64,000 nucleotides of DNA, from NCBI RefSeq assembly GCF_003332825.1, contig NZ_QIRF01000007.1, positions 22,649 to 86,648 of the forward strand. The letters are read 5' to 3'. Shown in pieces: positions 6,103 to 13,626 of the stretch (its first letter is position 1; each line of letters begins with the position of its first letter). The translations under genes were made by a program, and so were the position numbers. Under the pieces are notes generated by a model. It did no database searches. It saw only the letters and a program-made list of their open reading frames with translations, and was not told where the DNA came from. The DNA comes from Dyella sp. C9 (GTDB lineage: Bacteria; Pseudomonadota; Gammaproteobacteria; Xanthomonadales; Rhodanobacteraceae).

Positions 6103-8094
6103 CTACCATAGATGGATGCTGTTAGATGAAATAGTTGTGTTGGTAATTGAAGTTGAGGTCGCACCTCCGAGACCCGCCCCGACGGTGAAGCCACCGCCGG
6201 AAACGACTTGTCCGTGCGAGCCGGTTCCCACAAGAGCATCTAATGTTCCAGAGACGCCCTCACCAGCTGACACGGAGCCGTTGACGAAAGGACCGTTCAA
6301 ATCAGAGAGCGTATCGCCATTGGTTGTATGCACACCCACTCCGACTTGAACATCGGCCCCAGCACCAGTCCCAAACCCGCCTTCCTTATATGCCGCGACG
6401 GTTCCGCAGCTATCCAACGCTATGCCGAAGCTTCCGTTAAACGATAACGGGCCTAGCGATCCACTCAAGGAAAGGCCAATTTGAAATGTCCACAAGCCAT
6501 AGGGGTCGGCGTTGATCAAAGGATTGCTGCCCACATAGGCATAGGTGTTGATCCCCGCCGCCAACCCCAAAGGATCACTCTCAATATACCGGCCCGCCGC
6601 CGGGCTGTAGTCACGGAATCCGTTGTTCCACAGACCCGACTCCGCGTCGTAGTACTGGCCGGGGAAGCCCAGGTTCAGTGGCACCGCGTTGGCCACCGTG
6701 ACAGTACGGTCGAAGGCGAAGTTTCTCGCGCGCCACACGATCGTTTTATTCGTATCCGTCATCACCTCCGGCCGCCCTAGCTGATCATCGTGGATGGCTA
6801 GCAGCTGGCCCGCATTGAGCCGGCCGACGAGGCGTCCGTTGAGCCAGATATAGTCGATCCAGCCGGCACTGCCCGGGTTCTCGGCGAGCAAGGGGCCGGT
6901 GGCATCCGGGGCAAAGTAAGTCGTCACGCTCCCGGCCACCTTGCGCAGCCGCTGGCCTTCCGGGTTGACGTAGTAGCTCGCTGTGCCTGCGGCTTGAAGG
7001 CGATTGAAGGCGTCGTAGGTAAAGGTCGCTGTGCCATTGACGGTCGTCAGGTTGCCTTTGGCGTCATAGCCGTAGCTGGTGCTGGCACCGCCCGACAGGC
7101 GCGTCTGCTGGTTACTTGAAGCTCCCGTGGTCACGGTGACCGTGGTTCCATTCACCAGCTGGCTCGTGCGGTTGCCGTTGGCGTCGTACTGTAGTGCTTC
7201 GTTATCGGCGGTGCCGTAGACCGACGTGAGTCGGGATAGGCCGTCGTAGCCGAAGCTTTGGGTCATCGCGCTGTCGATGCTATTGGTGATGCCTACGATA
7301 CGATTGGCGGTGTCGTAGCTCAACGCCAGTCCCTGTACCGAGGGCGCAGTGATGCTGGTCAACCGACCGTCCGCGTCGTAGGTAAGGCTGTTCACCAGGC
7401 CATTGCTGGCCGTCCATTGCGCCATCGCCGCGTTGCCCGGCTGGTAGGCCACCCCGGTGGCCACGTTGGCGGTGGTGCTGCCCGACTTCACCTGGAGCGT
7501 CGACACGACGCCGAGGCTGTAGGTGTAGATAGCTTGAACCCCGTCGGGGTAAGCCACCGCGGTCACCTGCCCCTGTGCGTTATAGCTGTAGCCCAGGGCG
7601 TAGCTGGTGCTGCCCATCGCAAAACCGCGCCCCGTGAGCCGCCCTTCCGGGCTGTAGGTGTAGGTCGTTTTGCCGGTGGGGTCGGTCGCCGTACACAGAC
7701 GCCCGGCACCGTTGGTACAGCTGTCGTACGTCATCGTTTGCGTCGACCCTCCGGCACTGACGCTCGTGCGGCGCCCGATGCCGTCGTAGCCGTAGGTTGT
7801 CTGCGCGCCATTGGCTCGGGTAAGGCTCGCCAGGCGGCCGTAGGCGTCGTAGCTAAAGCTGGTCGTTCCGGTATCCGGACTGACCTGCTGCCATAGCTGG
7901 CCCAACCCATCATGGGTGTAGTGTGTGGCCAGACCGCGGGGATCGGTCACGGTCGTCAGATTGTCGCCGGTGTCGTAGCTGTACTTGGTCACGACGGTCT
8001 GCGCAAAGGCCGCGGGCGCCGCCATGAACAACAGTGCACCACCGAGGGCCAGACCTTTTCCGTGCGTGCTACCGGGTATACGTGCGTGTTTCAT
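6103..8094 (-). CDS. Secreted RHS/YD-repeat protein with Gly-rich C-terminal tip
   Basis: The protein is 663 residues. A Sec signal peptide (MKHARIPGSTHGK..., cleavage near AFA-Q) precedes about 12-15 YD repeats of the type YDAYGRLASL. Then comes the RHS-associated core domain (GQYYDAESGLWNNGFRDYSP, GRYIESDPLGL, INTYAYVGSNPL) closing at DPYGL. The last 129 residues are a variable-type tip rich in Gly, Ser and Thr with beta-like alternation and no recognisable enzyme motif. RHS proteins form a hollow shell around a toxic or effector tip. Here the Sec signal suggests export to periplasm or surface rather than T6SS loading. ATG 8094 overlaps the upstream RHS stop by one base (TGATG); a GTG one codon earlier is possible. 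A candidate immunity gene starts 4 bp downstream. Confidence 0.82.
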   Translation of the reverse strand: MKHARIPGSTHGKGLALGGALLFMAAPAAFAQTVVTKYSYDTGDNLTTVTDPRGLATHYTHDGLGQLWQQVSPDTGTTSFSYDAYGRLASLTRANGAQTTYGYDGIGRRTSVSAGGSTQTMTYDSCTNGAGRLCTATDPTGKTTYTYSPEGRLTGRGFAMGSTSYALGYSYNAQGQVTAVAYPDGVQAIYTYSLGVVSTLQVKSGSTTANVATGVAYQPGNAAMAQWTASNGLVNSLTYDADGRLTSITAPSVQGLALSYDTANRIVGITNSIDSAMTQSFGYDGLSRLTSVYGTADNEALQYDANGNRTSQLVNGTTVTVTTGASSNQQTRLSGGASTSYGYDAKGNLTTVNGTATFTYDAFNRLQAAGTASYYVNPEGQRLRKVAGSVTTYFAPDATGPLLAENPGSAGWIDYIWLNGRLVGRLNAGQLLAIHDDQLGRPEVMTDTNKTIVWRARNFAFDRTVTVANAVPLNLGFPGQYYDAESGLWNNGFRDYSPAAGRYIESDPLGLAAGINTYAYVGSNPLINADPYGLWTFQIGLSLSGSLGPLSFNGSFGIALDSCGTVAAYKEGGFGTGAGADVQVGVGVHTTNGDTLSDLNGPFVNGSVSAGEGVSGTLDALVGTGSHGQVVSGGGFTVGAGLGGATSTSITNTTISSNSIHLW

Positions 8095-11000
8095 CACTGG
8101 TTCCCCACGACTTGGCCAATAAGCAGACAGGTCGACGAGGAGATGTTCTGTCCCGCCGCATTGAAGAAATCGACGCGCAAGTTGTACTCGTGAGCGTTGT
8201 TCGCACTGTTGTAGTTGAAGGCCGCCGTCACGTATTCGGTCGACGGATTACTGGTCACCGCGACGCGCGAACTTGCGCCGTTGGTGGTGATGCTCCCCTT
8301 CGCATCGTTCATCCCGGGCAGCACGCCGGCGTCCGTCCAGGTGTATTGAACGGTGGCCGCCCCGAACGGGATAGGGCCACTGGCATTGACCACATGGGTG
8401 TTACCCGGCGTGGTGTGAAAGACCTCCCAGGTTGTTCCGTTGGCCAGGTCGAAACCGATGCCTTCGTTACCCGAACCCGACTTGAGGGAATTCGTGCCCG
8501 AATAGGTCTGTCCGTTGATGCCGATGGGCGCGGGAATGGTCACCGTGACGGTGGGCGTATTGCTCCACGCGCTGCAACCACTGATATTGCAGGCCTCGAC
8601 CGCATAGGCATAGGTACCGCTACTACCCACCGACGTGGCGAGACTGCTGGACGAAATGCTCGTGAGGTATGCCCATGCGCCGCCATTGGGCTGGGTCGTC
8701 AAGTAATACGACGTTGCCCCACTGACCGCCGTCCAGGAGATCGTGAAGTTAGCCGACAGGCTGAAAGCGGGCACGGTCATCACCGGCGTGGCCGGTACGG
8801 GCGGCCACGTCACGACCGTGGTTCCCGTCGCACTCCACGGCCCGCATCCCACCGCGTTGCACGCCTGCACGCGATACGCATAGGTTCCGTTGGTTTTGCC
8901 CGTGACACTCCAGCTTAGCGAGGTGTTGTTTTGGACCGTGGTCCATGTGCCACCGTTGACCTGCTGCTGTAGCGTATAGGCGCTCGTGTTAGCCACGCTG
9001 GTCCAGCTGGCCGTGTAGTTTCCGTTGGCACTGGTACTCGGCACCGTCAAACTTGGTGCACTCGTTGGCGCGGCGGGGATGGTTACGCTGATCGATCCCG
9101 CACTACTCCAGGGGCCGCAGCCGGTGGCGTTACAGGCCTTCACCTGATATCTGTAGGTGTTGGTGGCTCGGTTGGTGGCTTGCCAGGTCACGGCAGAGCT
9201 GCTCTGCACGGTGCTCCAGCTGCCGCCACTCACTTGTTCCTGGAGTACATAGAACGTCGCACCAGTGATGCTGTTCCAACTAACGGTATAGGCACCCGTT
9301 GCACTGGTGCTTGGCACGTTAAGCGTTGGCGCGGTGGCTGGCATGGCCGGACTGGCACCACCACTCTCGGTCTTTTGCGTGATGCGATTGAGCGCATCAT
9401 ATTGGTACGCCACCGTATGCCCGGTCGCATCGGCCACGGACAGGGTGTTGCCGTTGCCATCGTAGGCGTAGGTCTGCAACTGGCCGTTGCGACCGACCGA
9501 TTGGTAAAGGCGGCCCAACGCGTCGTAGGTAAACAGCTGATCCAATCCCACCGTGCTGCCGCGGGCGACCTTATGCTCCAGCACATCACCATTGGCGTCG
9601 TAACTGAAGCTCTCCGTCGATGTGCCATCCTTATCGTTGTGCGTGATGGACGTCACGCGCATGCTTGATGGATCGCGATTCCACGTCGTCACCTGCCCGT
9701 CGGGCGATGCTTGGGTATGCGGCAAGCCGAAACCATCATAGGTGTACGACCAGGTGGCGGCCGTCCCATTCGGATATGTGGTCTTGGTGACCACTCGCCC
9801 ACGCGCATCGTATGTGTAATCCGTGGCATCGCCGTTGGGTCCGACCACATGGCCCACTAAACCCAGCCCGTTGTAATTGCCGTAGGTGGTGGTTTGCCCC
9901 AACCCATTGGATACGGACGTCAAGTGGCCCAACGCATCGTACTTGGATGTCACGGTATCGCTACCGTTCGGCGACGGCCGCGTGACCGTCATGGCTTGCA
10001 CCATGCCGTTCCCAGACAGCGAGTAACCGTAGGTCGTCGTCAGCGACTGATTGGCGCTGCCGTTGGCCGATAGGTTCGTGACCGTGACGGAGGCGATCCG
10101 ATTCTGGGCATTGTAGATGTAGGCGGTCTTGCGCCATCCCTCCACCGTGGCTGACAGCAGACGGTTGAGCTGCTGGTTGGCGTCCCACACATAGTCAGTT
10201 TTGCGCGCCTGTGGTGTTCCATAGGCCTCGGTTTCGGTTTGCAGCTGACCATTGGCCGCGTACGTGTACGTGTGGGCGTTGCCGTTGTTATCGATAGTAG
10301 CGGCAAGGTGATTGTTGGAATCATAAGTGCGGCCTTGCGTGGTTCCACCGCATGTGACAACAGCAGCATCACTGGTCAGTGTAAGGCGCGCATTCGAGAC
10401 GCCGCCTGGCTTACCGCTGTAAAGGATGCTGTCATAGGACTGAGTCGTCTGATGACCAAGCGGATTGGTGATCGTGACGCTCATCGTGCCGTTGTTGAGC
10501 GACTTGTAGCCAATGACGACATTCATGGAGCCGTCGGCGAGATGAGTGCCGTTCGCCCACTCGTAATTCGGGTTAGTGCCATCCATGACATACGTTGTGT
10601 ACGAATAGGGCGTCCCGTTGTAGTCCACCTCGGATAACCTCGAGCCATACGGGGCGGACCCAAAGCTGGTGTATGCAAACGAGATGACGGTACTCGGCGA
10701 ACCCGGGTAAACGATGCGGGACACGGCCCAGTTGTTGTAGTTGACGGTGTAGGCGTTTCCGGCGGGATCAGTCACCGTATCTGTTTCGAGCCAGACTATC
10801 GCGCCATTGACGGTTGTCTGTGTAGCGGTACCGTGGGCAATGGTGAAACTTTTGCCATTGGTGTGTGTAACGGTTTCCAGATTCCCGCTACTGGATATCG
10901 TCCAGCCCACACCCGAGGCATCCATAATCGACAAAAGTCCACCGGACGACGAATAGACTTGGGTAGTTGCGTCCTCGTCGTGCACCGTATAGCGGCCCGA

Positions 11001-11627
11001 TACAGGGTCCCGCGTCAAGGTGGCGAGTCCATTGACGCTGCTGTTCTGCTCCGTATAGGACGTAGCCGTCGGACCACCCGTAAAGATAATGGTCGAGCCG
11101 TCGGCGCGATGGAGTGTGGTGACTTTGCAGGCGCCGTTATCGGGAGGATTGATTACACAGGTCGTATCAAGGCTGGAGGAAAAGTTGTCGTACCAACTTC
11201 CATTTGTCAGATAGAGCACATAGTTCAGACCCATTTCCCCGGGTACCGAAAAGAGCGGGTATGTTTCTACTTTGGTACCGGTGGCTTGGAGAATCGGATC
11301 GCCGGTGTTGTTGCAGGGGGCCTGGTTCTTACCTGGCACAGCGGATGGCGTGGTGCTCGCCGTTACAAAGGCATGCCCCGCAAACCCGTTGCCGGTCGGC
11401 GCCATGAGCGCACCTTGCGCCATATGATCCACGGGATCAAATTGGATATCTGGCAGTCGATACCCTTGCACTATCACGGGGGCTGCATCTGTCACTGATG
11501 GCGGCGGCGGTGGTCCGTTGATTTGCTCCGCTACATGATTGTCATCAGCGGTGCCGGCCATGACCGGGCCGGCCAATGCCATGCTTGCGGCCAAGAGCGT
11601 CCATCGAAGCTTCACAGCCATTGACAT
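8094..11627 (-). CDS. Secreted RHS protein with three fibronectin type III domains
   Basis: The protein is 1177 residues. A signal peptide (MSMAVKLRWTLL..., cleavage near VMA-G) leads into a Pro-rich segment. An N-terminal RHS region of about residues 100-400 looks like the DUF6531/beta-sheet entry of RHS shells, and about eight YD repeats run to about residue 760. Three FnIII domains follow, each closing with a motif like ACNATGCGPWS. The last ~140 residues are an unrecognised beta-rich domain. There is no RHS core and no DPxGL, so this polypeptide lacks its own tip. It overlaps the next RHS gene by one base, so both are probably translated from one mRNA and may build one shell. Start ATG 11627 has AAGGA about 7 bases upstream. 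Confidence 0.82.
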   Translation of the reverse strand: MSMAVKLRWTLLAASMALAGPVMAGTADDNHVAEQINGPPPPPSVTDAAPVIVQGYRLPDIQFDPVDHMAQGALMAPTGNGFAGHAFVTASTTPSAVPGKNQAPCNNTGDPILQATGTKVETYPLFSVPGEMGLNYVLYLTNGSWYDNFSSSLDTTCVINPPDNGACKVTTLHRADGSTIIFTGGPTATSYTEQNSSVNGLATLTRDPVSGRYTVHDEDATTQVYSSSGGLLSIMDASGVGWTISSSGNLETVTHTNGKSFTIAHGTATQTTVNGAIVWLETDTVTDPAGNAYTVNYNNWAVSRIVYPGSPSTVISFAYTSFGSAPYGSRLSEVDYNGTPYSYTTYVMDGTNPNYEWANGTHLADGSMNVVIGYKSLNNGTMSVTITNPLGHQTTQSYDSILYSGKPGGVSNARLTLTSDAAVVTCGGTTQGRTYDSNNHLAATIDNNGNAHTYTYAANGQLQTETEAYGTPQARKTDYVWDANQQLNRLLSATVEGWRKTAYIYNAQNRIASVTVTNLSANGSANQSLTTTYGYSLSGNGMVQAMTVTRPSPNGSDTVTSKYDALGHLTSVSNGLGQTTTYGNYNGLGLVGHVVGPNGDATDYTYDARGRVVTKTTYPNGTAATWSYTYDGFGLPHTQASPDGQVTTWNRDPSSMRVTSITHNDKDGTSTESFSYDANGDVLEHKVARGSTVGLDQLFTYDALGRLYQSVGRNGQLQTYAYDGNGNTLSVADATGHTVAYQYDALNRITQKTESGGASPAMPATAPTLNVPSTSATGAYTVSWNSITGATFYVLQEQVSGGSWSTVQSSSAVTWQATNRATNTYRYQVKACNATGCGPWSSAGSISVTIPAAPTSAPSLTVPSTSANGNYTASWTSVANTSAYTLQQQVNGGTWTTVQNNTSLSWSVTGKTNGTYAYRVQACNAVGCGPWSATGTTVVTWPPVPATPVMTVPAFSLSANFTISWTAVSGATSYYLTTQPNGGAWAYLTSISSSSLATSVGSSGTYAYAVEACNISGCSAWSNTPTVTVTIPAPIGINGQTYSGTNSLKSGSGNEGIGFDLANGTTWEVFHTTPGNTHVVNASGPIPFGAATVQYTWTDAGVLPGMNDAKGSITTNGASSRVAVTSNPSTEYVTAAFNYNSANNAHEYNLRVDFFNAAGQNISSSTCLLIGQVVGNQ
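8520..9360 (-). repeat. Three tandem FnIII-coding repeats
   Basis: Within the 1177-aa gene the three FnIII modules are visibly similar in protein sequence: SWxSxxxxxxYxLQxQxxGGxWxxV... then ACNxxGCxxWS. They are spaced by about 270-280 bp, consistent with internal duplication. Confidence 0.7.
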
Positions 11628-11945
11628 AAGAGATCCTTCTCAGCGAGTTCGGCTGCGCCGTGCGAATGAGGGTTCTTGCACCTGATCATCCCCAGATCGG
11701 GTGAGGGTCTACTGACACGCATGCCAGTCGACAAGCGCAGAAGTGCGCTATCGACCGGCAAGGGTTACTCTTTTAAGGCAGATGCAGTCTGCGGTGACGA
11801 TGTCTTGGCAACAATCGGACTAATCTGAAAAGCAGTTGGTGCGCGAAGACCAAGAATGGGGCTTCGCCTCGTAATGTCGAATCCCCGTAAGCCCACTCAC
11901 CCATAACTAGAGGTCCCGGGCAAACTAGCCCCAAGGGGGCCGAAG
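11628..11945. other. Intergenic region upstream of RHS operon
   Basis: This should contain the RHS operon promoter, but I cannot assign confident -35/-10 boxes. It also holds the strong hairpin annotated separately. Immediately before 11946 there are GC-rich bases that may be the left end of the IS remnant, though terminal inverted repeats could not be paired. Confidence 0.4.
11722..11760. repeat. Long imperfect hairpin with GAAG loop
   Basis: Arms 11722-11739 and 11744-11760 pair almost fully: TGCC(A/G)GTCGA then AGCGCA, with one mismatch and one bulge. They enclose a GAAG tetraloop. A T-rich stretch follows at about 11765-11776 on the plus strand. It could be a terminator reading rightward, a REP-like element, or a regulatory stem near the RHS promoter. 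Confidence 0.6.
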
Positions 11946-12224
11946 ATGCGCAAAAGCAAGTTCACGGAGAGCCAGATCGTCGCGACGCTGAAGCAGGTCG
12001 AGAGTGGGCGCGAGGTTAAGGATGTCTGCTGCGAGATCAGCATTTCCGAAGCGACGTACTACGTCTGGAAGTCCAAGTGCGGCGGCATGGAAGACTCGGA
12101 CGTGCAGCGGCTACGTGATGTCGAAGCCGAGCACGTCAAGTTCAAGCGAATGGATGCAGAACCGGCGATGGAGAACCACGCACTGAAGGATCCCGTCTTA
12201 AAAAGCTGCAGACCAGGCGCATAA
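11946..12224 (+). pseudogene. IS3-family (IS407-group) transposase OrfA, decayed
   Basis: The start MRKSKFTESQIVATLKQVE is the classic OrfA helix-turn-helix protein of IS407-group IS3 elements. The KDVCCEISISEATYYVWKSK segment carries the second half of the DNA-binding fold. The C-terminal leucine-zipper part is present but degraded (RMDAEPAMENHALKDPVLKSCRPGA), and the usual AKKL-type ending is lost. With the adjacent broken OrfB this cannot encode an active transposase. It marks the right end of the RHS island. Confidence 0.8.
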
Positions 12225-12542
12225 GCGCACGCTCCTGGCGTGGCTGATGCAGCAGCATGGCGAGAGCGAGCATCGTTCTTGTGCGGCATTTGGACTATCG
12301 CGGTCAACCGCTCGTTATCGAGCCAGGCTGATCGAGATGAAGAGGTCATCGCGTTGTTCGCAGAGCTTGCTGAGCGATTTCCCGAGCTGGGGTTCGATAA
12401 ATTTTTCAGCTGATTCGGCGGCGCAGCCTAGTCTGGAATCACCAAAGGGTGTGGCGCGTGTATTGCCCGATGCTGCTCAATCGCCGTCGACGCGGTAAGA
12501 AACGAGTGCCAAATCGACATCCACTACTGTTGGTGACCGGCG
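12199..12542 (+). pseudogene. IS3-family OrfB fragment with frameshifts
   Basis: The sequence reads as the OrfB start (HKRTLLAWLMQQHGESEHRSC..., LSRSTARYRAR), then breaks by apparent single-base deletions near 12328 and 12405. It continues as LIRRRSLVWNHQRVWRVYC and LNRRRRGKKRVPNRHP in a third frame. Everything beyond about residue 110 of a normal OrfB, including the DDE integrase core, is gone. The upstream poly-A stretch near 12199 corresponds to the usual OrfA/OrfB frameshift zone. Confidence 0.7.
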
Positions 12543-12580
12543 AGCAAAAATCGCTGGAACGACCACCGCGACCCAAGACG

Positions 12581-12606
12581 GTCGCGCACAGGGCGCGCTC
12601 CTACAG
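12581..12606. repeat. REP-type dispersed repeat, copy 1
   Basis: The core TCGCGCACAGGGCGCGCTCC followed by TACAG matches copies near 25850, 37972, 38028, 50998 and 63222 with one or a few changes. It lies just beyond the IS remnant. Confidence 0.75.
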
Positions 12607-12654
12607 CGGCAAGGCACGGTGGCACCTTGTCCGGCTACTTCACGAGGAGTGCCG

Positions 12655-13407
12655 TTAGTCCGTCTGCAATTCAGCCACGAAATCGTAGATGTCGCCGCGA
12701 TACCACGAGGTGGTGAATTCCACCACGCGGCCGTCGTCGAGGAAGCTGCGACGCTCGATGTTGAGGCCGGCGCTGCCCGGGGCCACGTGCAGCAGGCGCG
12801 CCTGCTGTGCGCCCAGCGACACCGCGCGCAGTCGCTGCAAGGCGCGGCGAGGGCGGGCGCCCAGGGTTTCCAGCACCTGGTAGAGCGAGTCGTGCACGAT
12901 CATCGGGTCGGGCAGGATGCTGGCCGGCACCACGCTGCGCTCGATCGCCAGCGGTTCTTCCTTGGCGTAGCGCACGCGGTGCAGGCGCGCCACCAGCACG
13001 CCAGGCGACAGGTTGAGCGCCATCGACTCTTCCGGCGTCACCTCGCCGATGCCGCGTTCGAAGAACTCCGAACGCGGATTGAGGCCGCGCGCGCGCAAGT
13101 CCTCGGTGAAGCTGGTGAGGCGCGACATCGGCTTGATGATGCGTTCGGCCACGAAGGTGCCCGCGCCGTGGCGCTGGTTGAGCAGCCCCTCTTCGACCAG
13201 GCCGGCGATGGCCTTGCGCACGGTCACCCGCGACAGCTGCAGCAGGCGCGACAGGTCGCGTTCGCTGGGCAGGGCCTGGCCGGGTTCGATGTCCCGGTGC
13301 TCGACCACGTTGCGGATCGCCCGGCGCAGGCGCAGATAGGCCAGAGGCTGGCTGGCGGCCGGGTCCCGGCTCAGCCGGCGGTATTCATTGACGAGGGCGG
13401 TTTCCAT
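12655..13407 (-). CDS. GntR/HutC-family transcriptional regulator of the ED operon
   Basis: The 250 residues show an N-terminal winged helix (about residues 25-90; SERDLSRLLQLSRVTVRKAI and GLLNQRHGAGTFVAE are typical GntR signatures). A UTRA effector-binding domain follows (about 105-245; ERxxxPASILPDP, GxxxxxxExxSFLDDGRVVEF). HutC-type members sense small sugars or phosphorylated sugars. It is transcribed away from zwf, and the space between holds multiple TGGTAY half-sites, some next to its own start. Control of zwf-pgl-edd-eda plus autoregulation is therefore likely. This role is held by HexR (RpiR family) in many proteobacteria; none is seen here. ATG 13407 (METALVNEYRRL) was chosen over a longer frame that would run into the operator sites. 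Confidence 0.82.
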   Translation of the reverse strand: METALVNEYRRLSRDPAASQPLAYLRLRRAIRNVVEHRDIEPGQALPSERDLSRLLQLSRVTVRKAIAGLVEEGLLNQRHGAGTFVAERIIKPMSRLTSFTEDLRARGLNPRSEFFERGIGEVTPEESMALNLSPGVLVARLHRVRYAKEEPLAIERSVVPASILPDPMIVHDSLYQVLETLGARPRRALQRLRAVSLGAQQARLLHVAPGSAGLNIERRSFLDDGRVVEFTTSWYRGDIYDFVAELQTD

Positions 13408-13433
13408 ACCGAAACGATACCAATGACCATACC
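13406..13433 (-). promoter_or_regulatory. Operator cluster next to regulator start
   Basis: Three GGTAT half-sites on the minus strand (ATACC at 13406-13410, 13417-13421 and 13429-13433) are spaced 11 and 12 bp. The outer pair reads CTGGTATGGTCATTGGTATC on the minus strand, closely resembling the zwf-side site. The first half-site touches the regulator's ATG, which favours autorepression. A further GTACC lies at 13472-13476. Confidence 0.55.
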
Positions 13434-13540
13434 AGTTTGGCAATCATGCGTGCCGGCGCGGATTTTCGGTCGTACCAATTTCACGTCGCAATCATTGTGT
13501 TGACTGGGGCCTCGGCTTGGATCGAGGGAACTGGTTTTGT

Positions 13541-13592
13541 CTGGTATGTCACTGGTACGATCGACAGGCATTGCACGTGGTATGCACCCCAC
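13541..13592 (+). promoter_or_regulatory. Operator cluster upstream of zwf
   Basis: CTGGTATGTCACTGGTACGA (13541-13560) holds direct TGGTAT/TGGTAC half-sites 11 bp apart. A third copy lies in GTGGTATGCACCCCAC (13577-13592), which is partly palindromic. The similarity to the regulator-side cluster in opposite orientation suggests one protein binds both sides. Half-site TGGTAT is compatible with known HutC-subfamily boxes (TGGTNTANACCA). Confidence 0.55.
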
Positions 13593-13626
13593 GTGTCACT
13601 CCCCGCATCGCCTCGAGGTGACTGAA

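Larger units (their letters stand above)
11946..12542 (+). mobile_element. Truncated IS3-family insertion sequence remnant
   Basis: OrfA and the first third of OrfB are present, and similarity stops near 12542, after VPNRHPLLLVTG. The catalytic DDE region of OrfB is missing. Terminal inverted repeats and target duplications are not evident. A REP-type repeat begins about 40 bp past the break. Confidence 0.75.

Noticed and set aside
6103..8094. RHS tip as a known nuclease or ADP-ribosyltransferase toxin
   Set aside because: No HNH, AHH, EndoU, deaminase or ART residues were found; the tip is Gly-rich and beta-like throughout.
5700..11600. Short repeated units across the RHS genes as a CRISPR array
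   Set aside because: The repeats are YD-repeat and FnIII codons in frame with variable spacing and no constant repeat-spacer pattern.
12655..13407. Regulator as NagQ/NagR of a chitin-sugar system
   Set aside because: The half-site resembles the NagR/DasR box, but no N-acetylglucosamine genes are adjacent; the neighbours are the Entner-Doudoroff genes.
13500..13528. TTGACT at 13500 as the zwf -35 box
   Set aside because: No acceptable -10 lies 16-18 bp downstream, so no promoter was called there.
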